Shown: piece by piece, positions 23,210 to 34,400 of the stretch
Layout of the letters: every line of letters starts with the position of its first letter
Position numbering within the stretch: position 1 is the stretch's first letter
From: Trachythela sp. YZ-2020
Lineage: Eukaryota; Cnidaria; Anthozoa; Malacalcyonacea; Clavulariidae
Length of the DNA stretch: 64,000 nucleotides
Direction of reading: 5' to 3'
Assembly: GCA_016169945.1 (NCBI GenBank)
Contig: JADLSH010000348.1
Coordinates: 1-64,000 of the forward strand
The notes under the pieces: model-generated
Database searches by the model: none
Told to the model about the DNA's origin: nothing
Seen by the model: only the letters and a program-made list of their open reading frames with translations
Position numbers and translations under genes: made by a program

Positions 23210-26200
23210 TTTGGAAATTCGCCGAATATTAGAGATATGGCAGATTGCTCTGGCAACTCCTTTCTTGCTAATTTAGTAAAAATCTCGTAGGAAGAATATA
23301 GTGTATTTTTCTGATTGTAGAAAGCGGATAACTTTGCTGTCGGCCTAATATTAAATGCTATTCTTCCTGTCTATTTCTAAGTAATCAGAATCGAGCAAAA
23401 CAGGTCCTACATATGTCTGTAGACATTAATTAGAAGTCAAGAAGTAAACGAGGTCTACTTGCATTAAACGAGATGTTCAGGCGTCCCACATGCGCTCGGC
23501 TCAACTGTAGGACCAGGTATAAATACAAAGAAGAAGTATGTGCGTTTGACGTCCGATTGGAGAGGGTTATCTAATTAACATGAAATCCTTGAAATTACTC
23601 ACCCCTCTTCCGCCCCTTGACCTCAATTTTTCTCGTTTTCACCATTGAAATATATTAAGCAAGCCCAGTTTGGAAAGTCCCAGAATATTAGAGATAAGTT
23701 AGATTGCTCTGTCCCCTAAAACTTCTTCCTTGCTAATTTAGTAAAAATCTCGTAGAAAGAATAACGTTATTTTTGTGATTGTAGAAAGCGGATAATTTTT
23801 TCTGTCGCTAATTTTAAATGCTATTCTTCCTGCCTACTTCTAGGCAATTAAAATAAAGTAAAACTGGTCCTACATAGATCTGTTGACATGAATGAGAAGT
23901 CAGGAAGTATATGAGTTCTACTTGCATTACACAAGAAGTTCTGGCATACCACATGCGCTTGATCAAACTATCGTAACCGGTATAAATACAAAAGAGAAGT
24001 AAGTGCGTTTCAGGTCCGATTGGAGAGGGTTATCCAATATGAAATTCTTCAAATTACAAACCCCTCTTCAACCACTTGACCTCAATTTTTATCTTTTTCA
24101 CTATTAAAATAGATAAGAAAGCCCAGTTTGGAAATTCCCAGAATATTAGAGATATGTCACATTGCTCTGGCAACTCCTTTCTTGCTAATTTAGTAAACAT
24201 CTCGTAGGAATAATATCGTGTATTTTAGTGATTGTAGAAAGCGGATAACTTTGGTGTCGGCCTAATATTAAATGCTATTCTTCCTGTCTACTTCTAGGTA
24301 ATGAGAATAAAGTAAAACTGCTTCTATATAGGTCTGTAGACATTAATTAAAAGTCAATAAGTAAACGAGGACCACTTGCATTATACGAGATGTTCAGGCG
24401 TCCCACATGCGCTTGGCTGAACTGTCTGACCAGGTATAAATACAAAATAGAAGTAAGTGCGTTTGAGGTCCGATTGGAGAGGGTTATCCAATTAATATGA
24501 AATTCTTGAAATTGCTCACCCCTCTTCAGCCCCTTGACCTCAATTTTTCTCTTTTTCACGATTAAAATAAATTAAGCAAGCCCAGTTTGGAAAGTCCCAG
24601 AATATTAGAGATATGTTAGATTGCTCTGGCACCTAAAACTCCTTCCTTGCTAATTTAGTAAATATCTCGTAGAAAGAATAACGTTATTTTTGTGATTGTA
24701 GAAAGTGGATAACTTTTGTGTCGGGCTAATTTTAAATGCTATTTTTCCTGTCTACTTCTAGGTGATGAGAATAAAGTAAAACAGCTCCTACATAGATCTG
24801 TAGACATGAATTAGAAGTCAGGAAGTATATGAGTTCTACTTGCAATACGCAAGATGTTCTGGCGTCTCACATGTGCTTGATGAAACTATCGGAACGGGTA
24901 TAAATACAAAAGAGAAGTACGTGCGTTTGAGGTCCGATTGGAGAGGGTTACCCAATATGAAATTCTTCAAATTACTTACCCCTTTTCAGCCCCTTGACGT
25001 CATTTTTTTATCTTTTTCACTATTAAAATAAATTAAGAAAGCCCAGTTTGGAAATTCGCAGAATATTAGAGATATGGCAGATTGCTCTGGCAACTCCTTT
25101 CTTGCTAATTTAGTAAAAATCTCGTAGGAAGAATATAGTGTATTTTTCTGATTGTAGAAAGCGGATAACTTTGCTGTCGGCCTAATATTAAATGCTATTC
25201 TTCCTGTCTACTTCTAAGTAATCAGAATCGAGCAAAACAGGTCCTACATATGTCTGTAGACATTAATTAGAAGTCAAGAAGTAAACGAGGTCTACTTGCA
25301 TTAAACGAGATGTTCAGGCGTCCCACATGCGCTCGGCTCAACTGTAGGACCAGGTATAAATACAAAGAAGAAGTATGTGCGTTTGACGTCCGATTGGAGA
25401 GGGTTATCTAATTAACATGAAATCCTTGAAATTACTCACCCCTCTTCCGCCCCTTGACCTCAATTTTTCTATTTTTCACTATTGAAATATATTAAGCAAG
25501 CCCAGTTTGGAAAGTCCCAGAATATTAGAGATAAGTTAGATTGCTCTGTCCCCTAAAACTTCTTCCTTGCTAATTTAGTAAAAATCTCGTAGAAAGAATA
25601 ACGTTATTTTTGTGATTGTAGAAAGCGGATAATTTTTTGTGTCGGGCTAATTTTAAATGCTATTCTTCCTGCCTACTTCTAGGCAATTAAAATAAAGTAA
25701 AACTGGTCCTACATAGATCTGTTGACATGAATGAGAAGTCAGGAAGTATATGATATCTACTTGCATTACACAAGAAGTTCTGGCATACCACATGCGCTTG
25801 ATCAAACTATCGTAACCGGTATAAATACAAAAGAGAAGTAAGTGCGTTTCAGGTCCGATTGGAGAGGGTTATCCAATATGAAATTCTTCAAATTACAAAC
25901 CCCTCTTCAACCCCTTGACCTCAATTTTTATCTTTTTCACTATTAAAATAGATAAGAAAGCCCAGTTTGGAAATTCCAGGAATTTTAGAGATATGTCACA
26001 TTGCTCTGGCAACTCCTTTCTTGCTAATTTAGTAAACATCTCGTAGGAATAATATCGTGTATTTTAGTGATTGTAGAAAGCGGATAACTTTGGTGTCGGC
26101 CTAATATTAAATGCTATTCTTCCTGTCTACTTCTAGGTAATGAGAATAAAGTAAAACTGCTTCTATATAGGTCTGTAGACATTAATTAAAAGTCAATAAG

Positions 26201-26890
26201 TAAACGAGGACCACTTGCATTATACGAGATGTTCAGGCGTCCCACATGCGCTTGGCTGAACTGTCTGACCAGGTATAAATACAAAATAGAAGTAAGTGCG
26301 TTTGAGGTCCGATTGGAGAGGGTTATCCAATTAATATGAAATTCTTGAAATTGCTCACCCCTCTTCAGCCCCTTGACCTCAATTTTTCTCTTTTTCACGA
26401 TTAAAATAAATTAAGCAAGCCCAGTTTGGAAAGTCCCAGAATATTAGAGATATGTTAGATTGCTCTGGCACCTAAAACTCCTTCCTTGCTAATTTAGTAA
26501 ATATCTCGTAGAAAGAATAACGTTATTTTTGTGATTGTAGAAAGTGGATAACTTTTGTGTCGGGCTAATTTTAAATGCTATTTTTCCTGTCTACTTCTAG
26601 GTAATGAGAATAAAGTAAAACAGCTCTTACATAGATCTGTAGACATGAATTAGAAGTCAGGAAGTATATGAGTTCTACTTGCACTACACAAGATGTTCTG
26701 GCGTCCCACATGTGCTTGATTAAACTATAGGAACGGGTATAAATACAAAAGAGAAGTACATGCGTTTGAGATCCGATTGGAGACGGTTACCAAATATGAA
26801 ATTCTTCAAATTACTCACCCCTCTTCAGCCCCTTGACCTCATTTTCTATCTTTTTCACTATTAGAATAAATTAAGAAAGCCCAGTTTGGA
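23210..26890 (+). repeat. Four-monomer higher-order repeat, two copies of about 1,840 bp
   Basis: The segment from about 23210 to 25050 is repeated from about 25050 to 26890, offset by 1,839 bases (four monomers). Copies share rare variants not seen in neighbouring monomers, such as gaagaatatagtgtatttttctg, ctaagtaatcagaatcgagc and aagaagttctggcata. An identical 70-codon open stretch falls at 24347-24559 and 26186-26398. This is recent block duplication inside the array. Confidence 0.8.
24414..24478 (+). promoter_or_regulatory. tRNA-like A/B box pair in satellite type A monomer (representative)
   Basis: TGGCTGAACTGT (24414-24425) matches the pol III A-box consensus TRGCNNARYNGG at all but the last position. 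GGTCCGATTGG (24468-24478) partly matches the B box GGTTCGANTCC. The 42 bp spacing is tRNA-like. A TATAAATA lies between them. The pattern recurs in type A monomers, and type B monomers keep only the B-like part. This may be the trace of a tRNA-derived SINE or a chance match. Confidence 0.25.
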
Positions 26891-27184
26891 AATTCCCAGA
26901 ATATTAGAGATATGCTAATTTAGTAATCCAGAATATTGCTAATTTAGTAAACATCTCGTAGGAAGAATATCGTGTATTTTTGCGATTGTAGAAAGCGGAT
27001 AACTTTGGTGTCGGCCTAATATTAAATGCTATTCTTCCCGTCTACTTCTAAGTAATGAGAATAAAGTAAAACAGCTTCTACATAGGTCTGTAGACATTAA
27101 TTAGAAGTCAATAAGTAAACGAGGTCTACTGTATTAAACGAGATGTTCAGGCGTCCCACATGCGCTTGGCAGAACTGTCGGACC

Positions 27185-27437
27185 ACAATCGTGGACATAA
27201 CAGTTGATAAAATTGCTTAAATTTTCCGGAACACACGTTCGACTAACTTCATTAGGCTTTCGCCCCCCTCTCCCCCTACCAATGTTGCTATTATTATCCC
27301 CAGACTTAAAACGCAACATAACAACATTGTCTAGGGGGAAGGGGGGATATCCAAGGTCAAATACAGAAATTATAGTACAATTTATACTCTGACAGATGCA
27401 CCTTGGAATTTTATTAACAAGTTATGTCCAGGATTGT
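27185..27437 (+). mobile_element. Foldback MITE of the macrosatellite (first copy, 253 bp)
   Basis: The ends match as inverted repeats for about 30 bases, summarised as CAGACAATCSTGGACATAAC plus a GTTRATAAAATT segment (the outer CAG is missing at this first copy). Inside, a C-rich run plus AATGTTG is mirrored by CAACATTG plus a G-rich run, so most of the element can fold back. Other forward copies are 28844-29092, 30500-30750, 32154-32405, 33814-34066, 35473-35725, 37135-37383, 40763-41015, 43836-44088, 46984-47226, 48627-48872 and 49648-49849 (truncated). Inverted copies are 37617-37868 and 39259-39479 (truncated). There is no coding capacity, so any movement would need an enzyme from elsewhere. 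I could not assign the superfamily. Confidence 0.75.
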
Positions 27438-28060
27438 CTGAGAACGGACCTTAAAATAGCGAGAATATGTTGGGTTATATTGACGATTTAACGTCTGAAT
27501 TACTCTGCTACGCATTAGATTGTTATAAAACAGACCGTGTTTTAAAGATTTAAAAGGGATTGTGCGATTATTTCTTTCTTAAGTGTTGCATAAACATATA
27601 ATACGCGAAATTGACTGTTGCAATTAATGGCGCGCGTAACAATTATACTGTCAAGGTAATGAGCGTGCAGGGTAACTATTGCCAATATCGTACATAGAAC
27701 GTATGATCGGTCCTTATTTGGCTACTATCATCTTGCAGTGTAAGCCACTCTAATTTAAAGTCAATTTTAGCCAATTTTACCGACATTGCTGACGGGAAAC
27801 TGAAGTAATTTGCATTATAGGCCTGTTAAATCTTGGTCGAAATCACCATGTCTTAGTTTATACCGTTATATACAGTGTTTATAATAAGCATATATGAGAG
27901 TTTAAAAGCATTTATAGGATATAAAACAGAACTTGCTATGTACTAGTGCATTATAAATTCGAATAACTTAGGTTATATGAGTGTGCGAACATATATCCGT
28001 AGCAAAAGTCGAATGTAATATGATGCGCACTTGATTGAGACTCAATGGTAACAACTCGAC

Positions 28061-28080
28061 GGTTAACCGCACGGTTAACC
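28061..28080. repeat. GGTTAACC palindrome pair, block 1 of the unit
   Basis: Two GGTTAACC palindromes spaced 12 bp start-to-start. The block recurs at the same place in every unit. It is the first of four such blocks in each unit. Confidence 0.8.
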
Positions 28081-28213
28081 ATTGCTAAATCTTAATTATA
28101 TTTAAAGCAATGCTATAAATTTATACCTTTTGGGACTTGATTCTTTTATTAGATATAAAGGAACCCTTAAGAAACGTTTTAGGAGCAATTACTGTTACCA
28201 TTGGCGTATTCCA

Positions 28214-28300
28214 ACGGTTAACCACGGTTAACCACTATTTTGTATATATAATTGAGTCTTTAGTATATTTAAATTACAGTGGTTAACCGTGGTTAACCGT
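28214..28300. repeat. 23 bp perfect inverted repeat with AT-rich loop (blocks 2 and 3)
   Basis: Left arm 28214-28236 and right arm 28278-28300 are perfect reverse complements. Each holds two GGTTAACC palindromes 10 bp apart. The 41 bp loop is AT-rich and contains TATATATAA. The structure repeats in each forward unit of the array, and in the inverted copy (about 38400-38485) one arm is shortened. It could extrude a cruciform or bind a dimeric protein; neither is shown by sequence alone. Confidence 0.85.
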
Positions 28301-28435
28301 CGTAGTTTTGAACAATTCATTGTTGTGAACACTTGATTCTTTTCGATGGTTAACACTATGTTTAGAAACAGCACAATATGCTAAAATGCAGGCACATTTA
28401 TCGCCACAAAGTCCAAATTTCTCATTATTGCTTAT

Positions 28436-28455
28436 GGTTAACCGTGGTTAACCGT
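28436..28455. repeat. GGTTAACC palindrome pair, block 4 of the unit
   Basis: Two GGTTAACC palindromes 10 bp apart, followed by gttcggcgcc. It is conserved in the homogeneous units and eroded in the units after 44 kb. Confidence 0.8.
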
Positions 28456-31400
28456 TCGGCGCCACTGGATACCAGTAGGTCTTATTCGCCCCAAAATGCG
28501 ATTTATGTCCACTTTATATTTACAAAGCATCCCAATTAACGGCAAAACACAGATATTAAATTCTCCTGATACATTTCTTACAAAGTATTTTAAAACTTTA
28601 GGTTCATGTACTGCATACGCATGTACTTGCACTAAAGACGCTCGTGAGCAATATTTTGTCCAACTCACATATATAGTCTTTATCAGCATTGCCTTTGCTT
28701 AAACATTAAAAATGGTTCAAAAACTTAAAGGTTAGCATCATTTGAAAGCTTAGTGGTCTGTACTTAAACAAATGTGTAAAATGGGCCTTTACGATTATCG
28801 GTAACTGATTGCGTGTCACTTCGAAAACTGCAATGTATCACAGACAATCGTGGACATAACAGTTGATAAAATTGCTTAAATTTTCCGGAACACACATTCG
28901 ACTAACTTCATTAGGCTTTCGCCCCCTCCCCTACCAATGTTGCTATTATTATCCCCAGACTTAAAACGCAACATAACAACATTGTCTAGGGGGAAGGGGG
29001 GATATCCAAGGTCAAATACAGAAATTATAGTACAATTTATACTCTGACAGATGCACCTTGGAATTTTATTAACAAGTTATGTCCAGGATTGTCTGAGAAC
29101 GGACCTTAAAATAGCGAGAATATGTTGGGTTATATTGACGATTTAACGTCTGAATTACTCTGCTACGCATTAGATTGTTATAAAACAGACCGTGTTTTAA
29201 AGATTTAAAAGGGATTGTGCGATTATTTCTTTCTTAAGTGTTGCATAAACATATAATACGCGAAATTGACTGTTGCAATTAATGGCGCGCGTAACAATTA
29301 TACTGTCAAGGTAATGAGCGTGCAGGGTAACTATTGCCAATATCGTACATAGAACGTATGATCGGTCCTTATTTGGCTACTATCATCTTGCAGTGTAAGC
29401 CACTCTAATTTAAAGTCAATTTTAGCCAATTTTACCGACATTGCTGACGGGAAACTGAAGTAATTTGCATTATAGGCCTGTTAAATCTTGGTCGAAATCA
29501 CCATGTCTTAGTTTATACCGTTATATACAGTGTTTATAATAAGCATATAAGGAGAGTTTAAAAGCATTTATAGGATATAAAACAGAACTTGCTATGTACT
29601 AGTGCATTATAAATTCGAATAACTTAGGTTATATGAGAGTGTGCGAACATATATCCGTAGCAAAAGTCGAATGTAATATGATGCGCACTTGATTGAGACT
29701 CAATGGTAACAACTCGACGGTTAACCGCACGGTTAACCATTGCTAAATCTTAATTATATTTAAAGCAATGCTATAAATTTATACCTTTGGGACTTGATTC
29801 TTTTATTAGATATAAAGGAACCCTTAAGAAACGTTTTAGGAGCAATTACTGTTACCATTGGCGTATTCCAACGGTTAACCACGGTTAACCACTATTTTGT
29901 ATATATAATTGAGTCTTTAGTATATTTAAATTACAGTGGTTAACCGTGGTTAACCGTCGTAGTTTTGAACAATTCATTGTTGTGAACACTTGATTCTTTT
30001 CGATGGTTAACACTATGTTTAGAAACAGCACAATATGCTAAAATGCAGGCACATTTATCGCCACAAAGTCCAAATTTCTCATTATTGCTTATGGTTAACC
30101 GTGGTTAACCGTTCGGCGCCACTGGATACCAGTAGGTCTTATTCGCCCCAAAATGCGATTTATGTCCACTTTATATTTACAAAGCATCCCAATTAACGGC
30201 AAAACACAGATATTAAATTCTCCTGATACATTTCTTACAAAGTATTTTAAAACTTTAGGTTCATGTACTGCATACGCATGTACTTGCACTAAAGACGCTC
30301 GTGAGCAATATTTTGTCCAACTCACATATATAGTCTTTATCAGCATTGCCTTTGCTTAAACATTAAAAATGGTTCAAAACTTAAAGGTTAGCATCATTTG
30401 AAAGCTTAGTGGTCTGTACTTAAACAAATGTGTAAAATGGGCCTTTACGATTATCGGTAACTGATTGCGTGTCACTTCGAAAACTGCAATGTATCACAGA
30501 CAATCGTGGACATAACAGTTGATAAAATTGCTTAAATTTTCCGGAACACACATTCGACTAACTTCATTAGGCTTTCGCCCCCCTCCCCCTACCAATGTTG
30601 CTATTATTATCCCCAGACTTAAAACGCAACATAACAACATTGTCTAGGGGGAAGGGGGGATATCCAAGGTCAAATACAGAAATTATAGTACAATTTATAC
30701 TCTGACAGATGCACCTTGGAATTTTATTAACAAGTTATGTCCAGGATTGTCTGAGAACGGACCTTAAAATAGCGAGAATATGTTGGGTTATATTGACGAT
30801 TTAACGTCTGAATTACTCTGCTACGCATTAGATTGTTATAAACAGACCGTGTTTTAAAGATTTAAAAGGATTGTGCGATTATTTCTTTCTTAAGTGTTGC
30901 ATAAACATATAATACGCGAAATTGACTGTTGCAATTAATGGCGCGCGTAACAATTATACTGTCAAGGTAATGAGCGTGCAGGGTAACTATTGCCAATATC
31001 GTACATAGAACGTATGATCGGTCCTTATTTGGCTACTATCATCTTGCAGTGTAAGCCACTCTAATTTAAAGTCAATTTTAGCCAATTTTACCGACATTGC
31101 TGACGGGAAACTGAAGTAATTTGCATTATAGGCCTGTTAAATCTTGGTCGAAATCACCATGTCTTAGTTTATACCGTTATATACAGTGTTTATAATAAGC
31201 ATATAAGGAGAGTTTAAAAGCATTTATAGGATATAAAACAGAACTTGCTATGTACTAGTGCATTATAAATTGAATAACTTAGGTTATATGAGTGCAAGTG
31301 AACATATATCCGTAGCAAAAGTCGAATGTAATATGATGCGCACTTGATTGAGACTCAATGGTAATAACTCGACGGTTAACCGCACGGTTAACCATTGCTA

Positions 31401-34400
31401 AATCTTAATTATATTTAAAGCAATGCTATAAATTTATACCTTTGGGACTTGATTCTTTTATTAGATATAAAGGAACCCTTAAGAAACGTTTTAGGAGCAA
31501 TTACTGTTACCATTGGCGTATTCCAACGGTTAACCACGGTTAACCACTATTTTGTATATATAATTGAGTCTTTAGTATATTTAAATTACAGTGGTTAACC
31601 GTGGTTAACCGTCGTAGTTTTGAACAATTCATTGTTGTGAACACTTGATTCTTTTCGATGGTTAACACTATGTTTAGAAACAGCACAATATGCTAAAATG
31701 CAGGCACATTTATCGCCACAAAGTCCAAATTTCTCATTATTGCTTATGGTTAACCGTGGTTAACAGTTCTTCTCATCTTGATACCAGTAGGTCTTATTCG
31801 CCCCAAAATGCGATTTATGTCCACTTTATATTTACAAAGCATCCCAATTAACGGCAAAACACAGATATTAAATTCTCCTGATACATTTCTTACAAAGTAT
31901 TTTAAAACTTTAGGTTCATGTACTGCATACGCATGTACTTGCACTAAAGACGCTCGTGAGCAATATTTTGTCCAACTCACATATATAGTCTTTATCAGCA
32001 TTGCCTTTGCTTAAACATTAAAAATGGTTCAAAACTTAAAGGTTAGCATCATTTGAAAGCTTAGTGGTCTGTACTTAAACAAATGTGTAAAATGGGCCTT
32101 ACGATTATCGGTAACTGATTGCGTGTCACTTCGAAAACTGCAATGTATCACAGACAATCGTGACATAACAGTTGATAAAATTGCTTAAATTTTCCGGAAC
32201 ACACATTCGACTAACTTCATTAGGCTTTCGCCCCCCTCTCCCCCTACCAATGTTGCTATTATTATCCCCAGACTTAAAACGCAACATAACAACATTGTCT
32301 AGGGGGAAGGGGGGATATCCAAGGTCAAATACAGAAATTATAGTACAATTTATACTCTGACAGATGCACCTTGGAATTTTATTAACAAGTTATGTCCAGG
32401 ATTGTCTGAGAACGGACCTTAAAATAGCGAGAATATGTTGGGTTATATTGACGATTTAACGTCTGAATTACTCTGCTACGCATTAGATTGTTATAAAACA
32501 GACCGTGTTTTAAAGATTTAAAAGGGATTGTGCGATTATTTCTTTCTTAAGTGTTGCATAAACATATAATACGCGAAATTGACTGTTGCAATTAATGGCG
32601 CGCGTAACAATTATACTGTCAAGGTAATGAGCGTGCAGGGTAACTATTGCCAATATCGTACATAGAACGTATGATCGGTCCTTATTTGGCTACTATCATC
32701 TTGCAGTGTAAGCCACTCTAATTTAAAGTCAATTTTAGCCAATTTTACCGACATTGCTGACGGGAAACTGAAGTAATTTGCATTATAGGCCTGTTAAATC
32801 TTGGTCGAAATCACCATGTCTTAGTTTATACCGTTATATACAGTGTTTATAATAAGCATATAAGGAGAGTTTAAAAGCATTTATAGGATATAAAACAGAA
32901 CTTGCTATGTACTAGTGCATTATAAATTGAATAACTTAGGTTATATGAGTGTGTGCGAACATATATCCGTAGCAAAAGTCGAATGTAATATGATGCGCAC
33001 TTGATTGAGACTCAATGGTAATAACTCGACGGTTAACCGCACGGTTAACCATTGCTAAATCTTAATTATATTTAAAGCAATGCTATAAATTTATACCTTT
33101 TGGGACTTGATTCTTTTATTAGATATAAAGGAACCCTTAAGAAACGTTTTAGGAGCAATTACTGTTACCATTGGCGTATTCCAACGGTTAACCACGGTTA
33201 ACCACTATTTTGTATATATAATTGAGTCTTTAGTATATTTAAATTACAGTGGTTAACCGTGGTTAACCGTCGTAGTTTTGAACAATTCATTGTTGTGAAC
33301 ACTTGATTCTTTTCGATGGTTAACACTATGTTTAGAAACAGCACAATATGCTAAAATGCAGGCACATTTATCGCCACAAAGTCCAAATTTCTCATTATTG
33401 CTTATGGTTAACCGTGGTTAACCGTTCGGCGCCACTGGATACCAGTAGGTCTTATTCGCCCCAAAATGCGATTTATGTCCACTTTATATTTACAAAGCAT
33501 CCCAATTAACGGCAAAACACAGATATTAAATTCTCCTGATACATTTCTTACAAAGTATTTTAAAACTTTAGGTTCATGTACTGCATACGCATGTACTTGC
33601 ACTAAAGACGCTCGTGAGCAATATTTTGTCCAACTCACATATATAGTCTTTATCAGCATTGCCTTTGCTTAAACATTAAAAATGGTTCAAAATCTTAAAG
33701 GTTAGCATCATTTGAAAGCTTAGTGGTCTGTACTTAAACAAATGTGTAAAATGGGCCTTTACGATTATCGGTAACTGATTGCGTGTCACTTCGAAAACTG
33801 CAATGTATCACAGACAATCGTGGACATAACAGTTGATAAAATTGCTTAAATTTTCCGGAACACACATTCGACTAACTTCATTAGGCTTTCGCCCCCCTCT
33901 CCCCCTACCAATGTTGCTATTATTATCCCCAGACTTAAAACGCAACATAACAACATTGTCTAGGGGGAAGGGGGGATATCCAAGGTCAAATACAGAAATT
34001 ATAGTACAATTTATACTCTGACAGATGCACCTTGGAATTTTATTAACAAGTTATGTCCAGGATTGTCTGAGAACGGACCTTAAAATAGCGAGAATATGTT
34101 GGGTTATATTGACGATTTAACGTCTGAATTACTCTGCTACGCATTAGATTGTTATAAAACAGACCGTGTTTTAAAGATTTAAAAGGGATTGTGCGATTAT
34201 TTCTTTCTTAAGTGTTGCATAAACATATAATACGCGAAATTGACTGTTGCAATTAATGGCGCGCGTAACAATTATACTGTCAAGGTAATGAGCGTGCAGG
34301 GTAACTATTGCCAATATCGTACATAGAACGTATGATCGGTCCTTATTTGGCTACTATCATCTTGCAGTGTAAGCCACTCTAATTTAAAGTCAATTTTAGC

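Larger units (their letters stand above)
19114..27184 (+). repeat. About 457 bp tandem satellite, right block (roughly 18 monomers)
   Basis: Same satellite as 3560-14417, continuing after the nested retroelement. The monomer marker cagaatattagagatatg recurs about every 435-460 bases, and types A and B mostly alternate. Copies are regular, with few indels. The last monomer (about 26900) carries a small internal repeat of the phrase gctaatttagtaa. The block stops in mid-monomer after ctgtcggacc, exactly where the first foldback MITE of the next array begins. Confidence 0.92.

Noticed and set aside
27204..27392. 62-codon open frame with a Pro/Leu-rich run, repeated per unit
   Set aside because: It is the C-rich arm of the foldback MITE read through. 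It appears in reverse in the inverted copy and is destroyed in eroded units.
28438..28702. Opposed 83- and 68-codon open frames repeated in each 1.66 kb unit, as a conserved gene
   Set aside because: They overlap on opposite strands and are conserved only because the whole unit is nearly identical. Diverged units break them freely.
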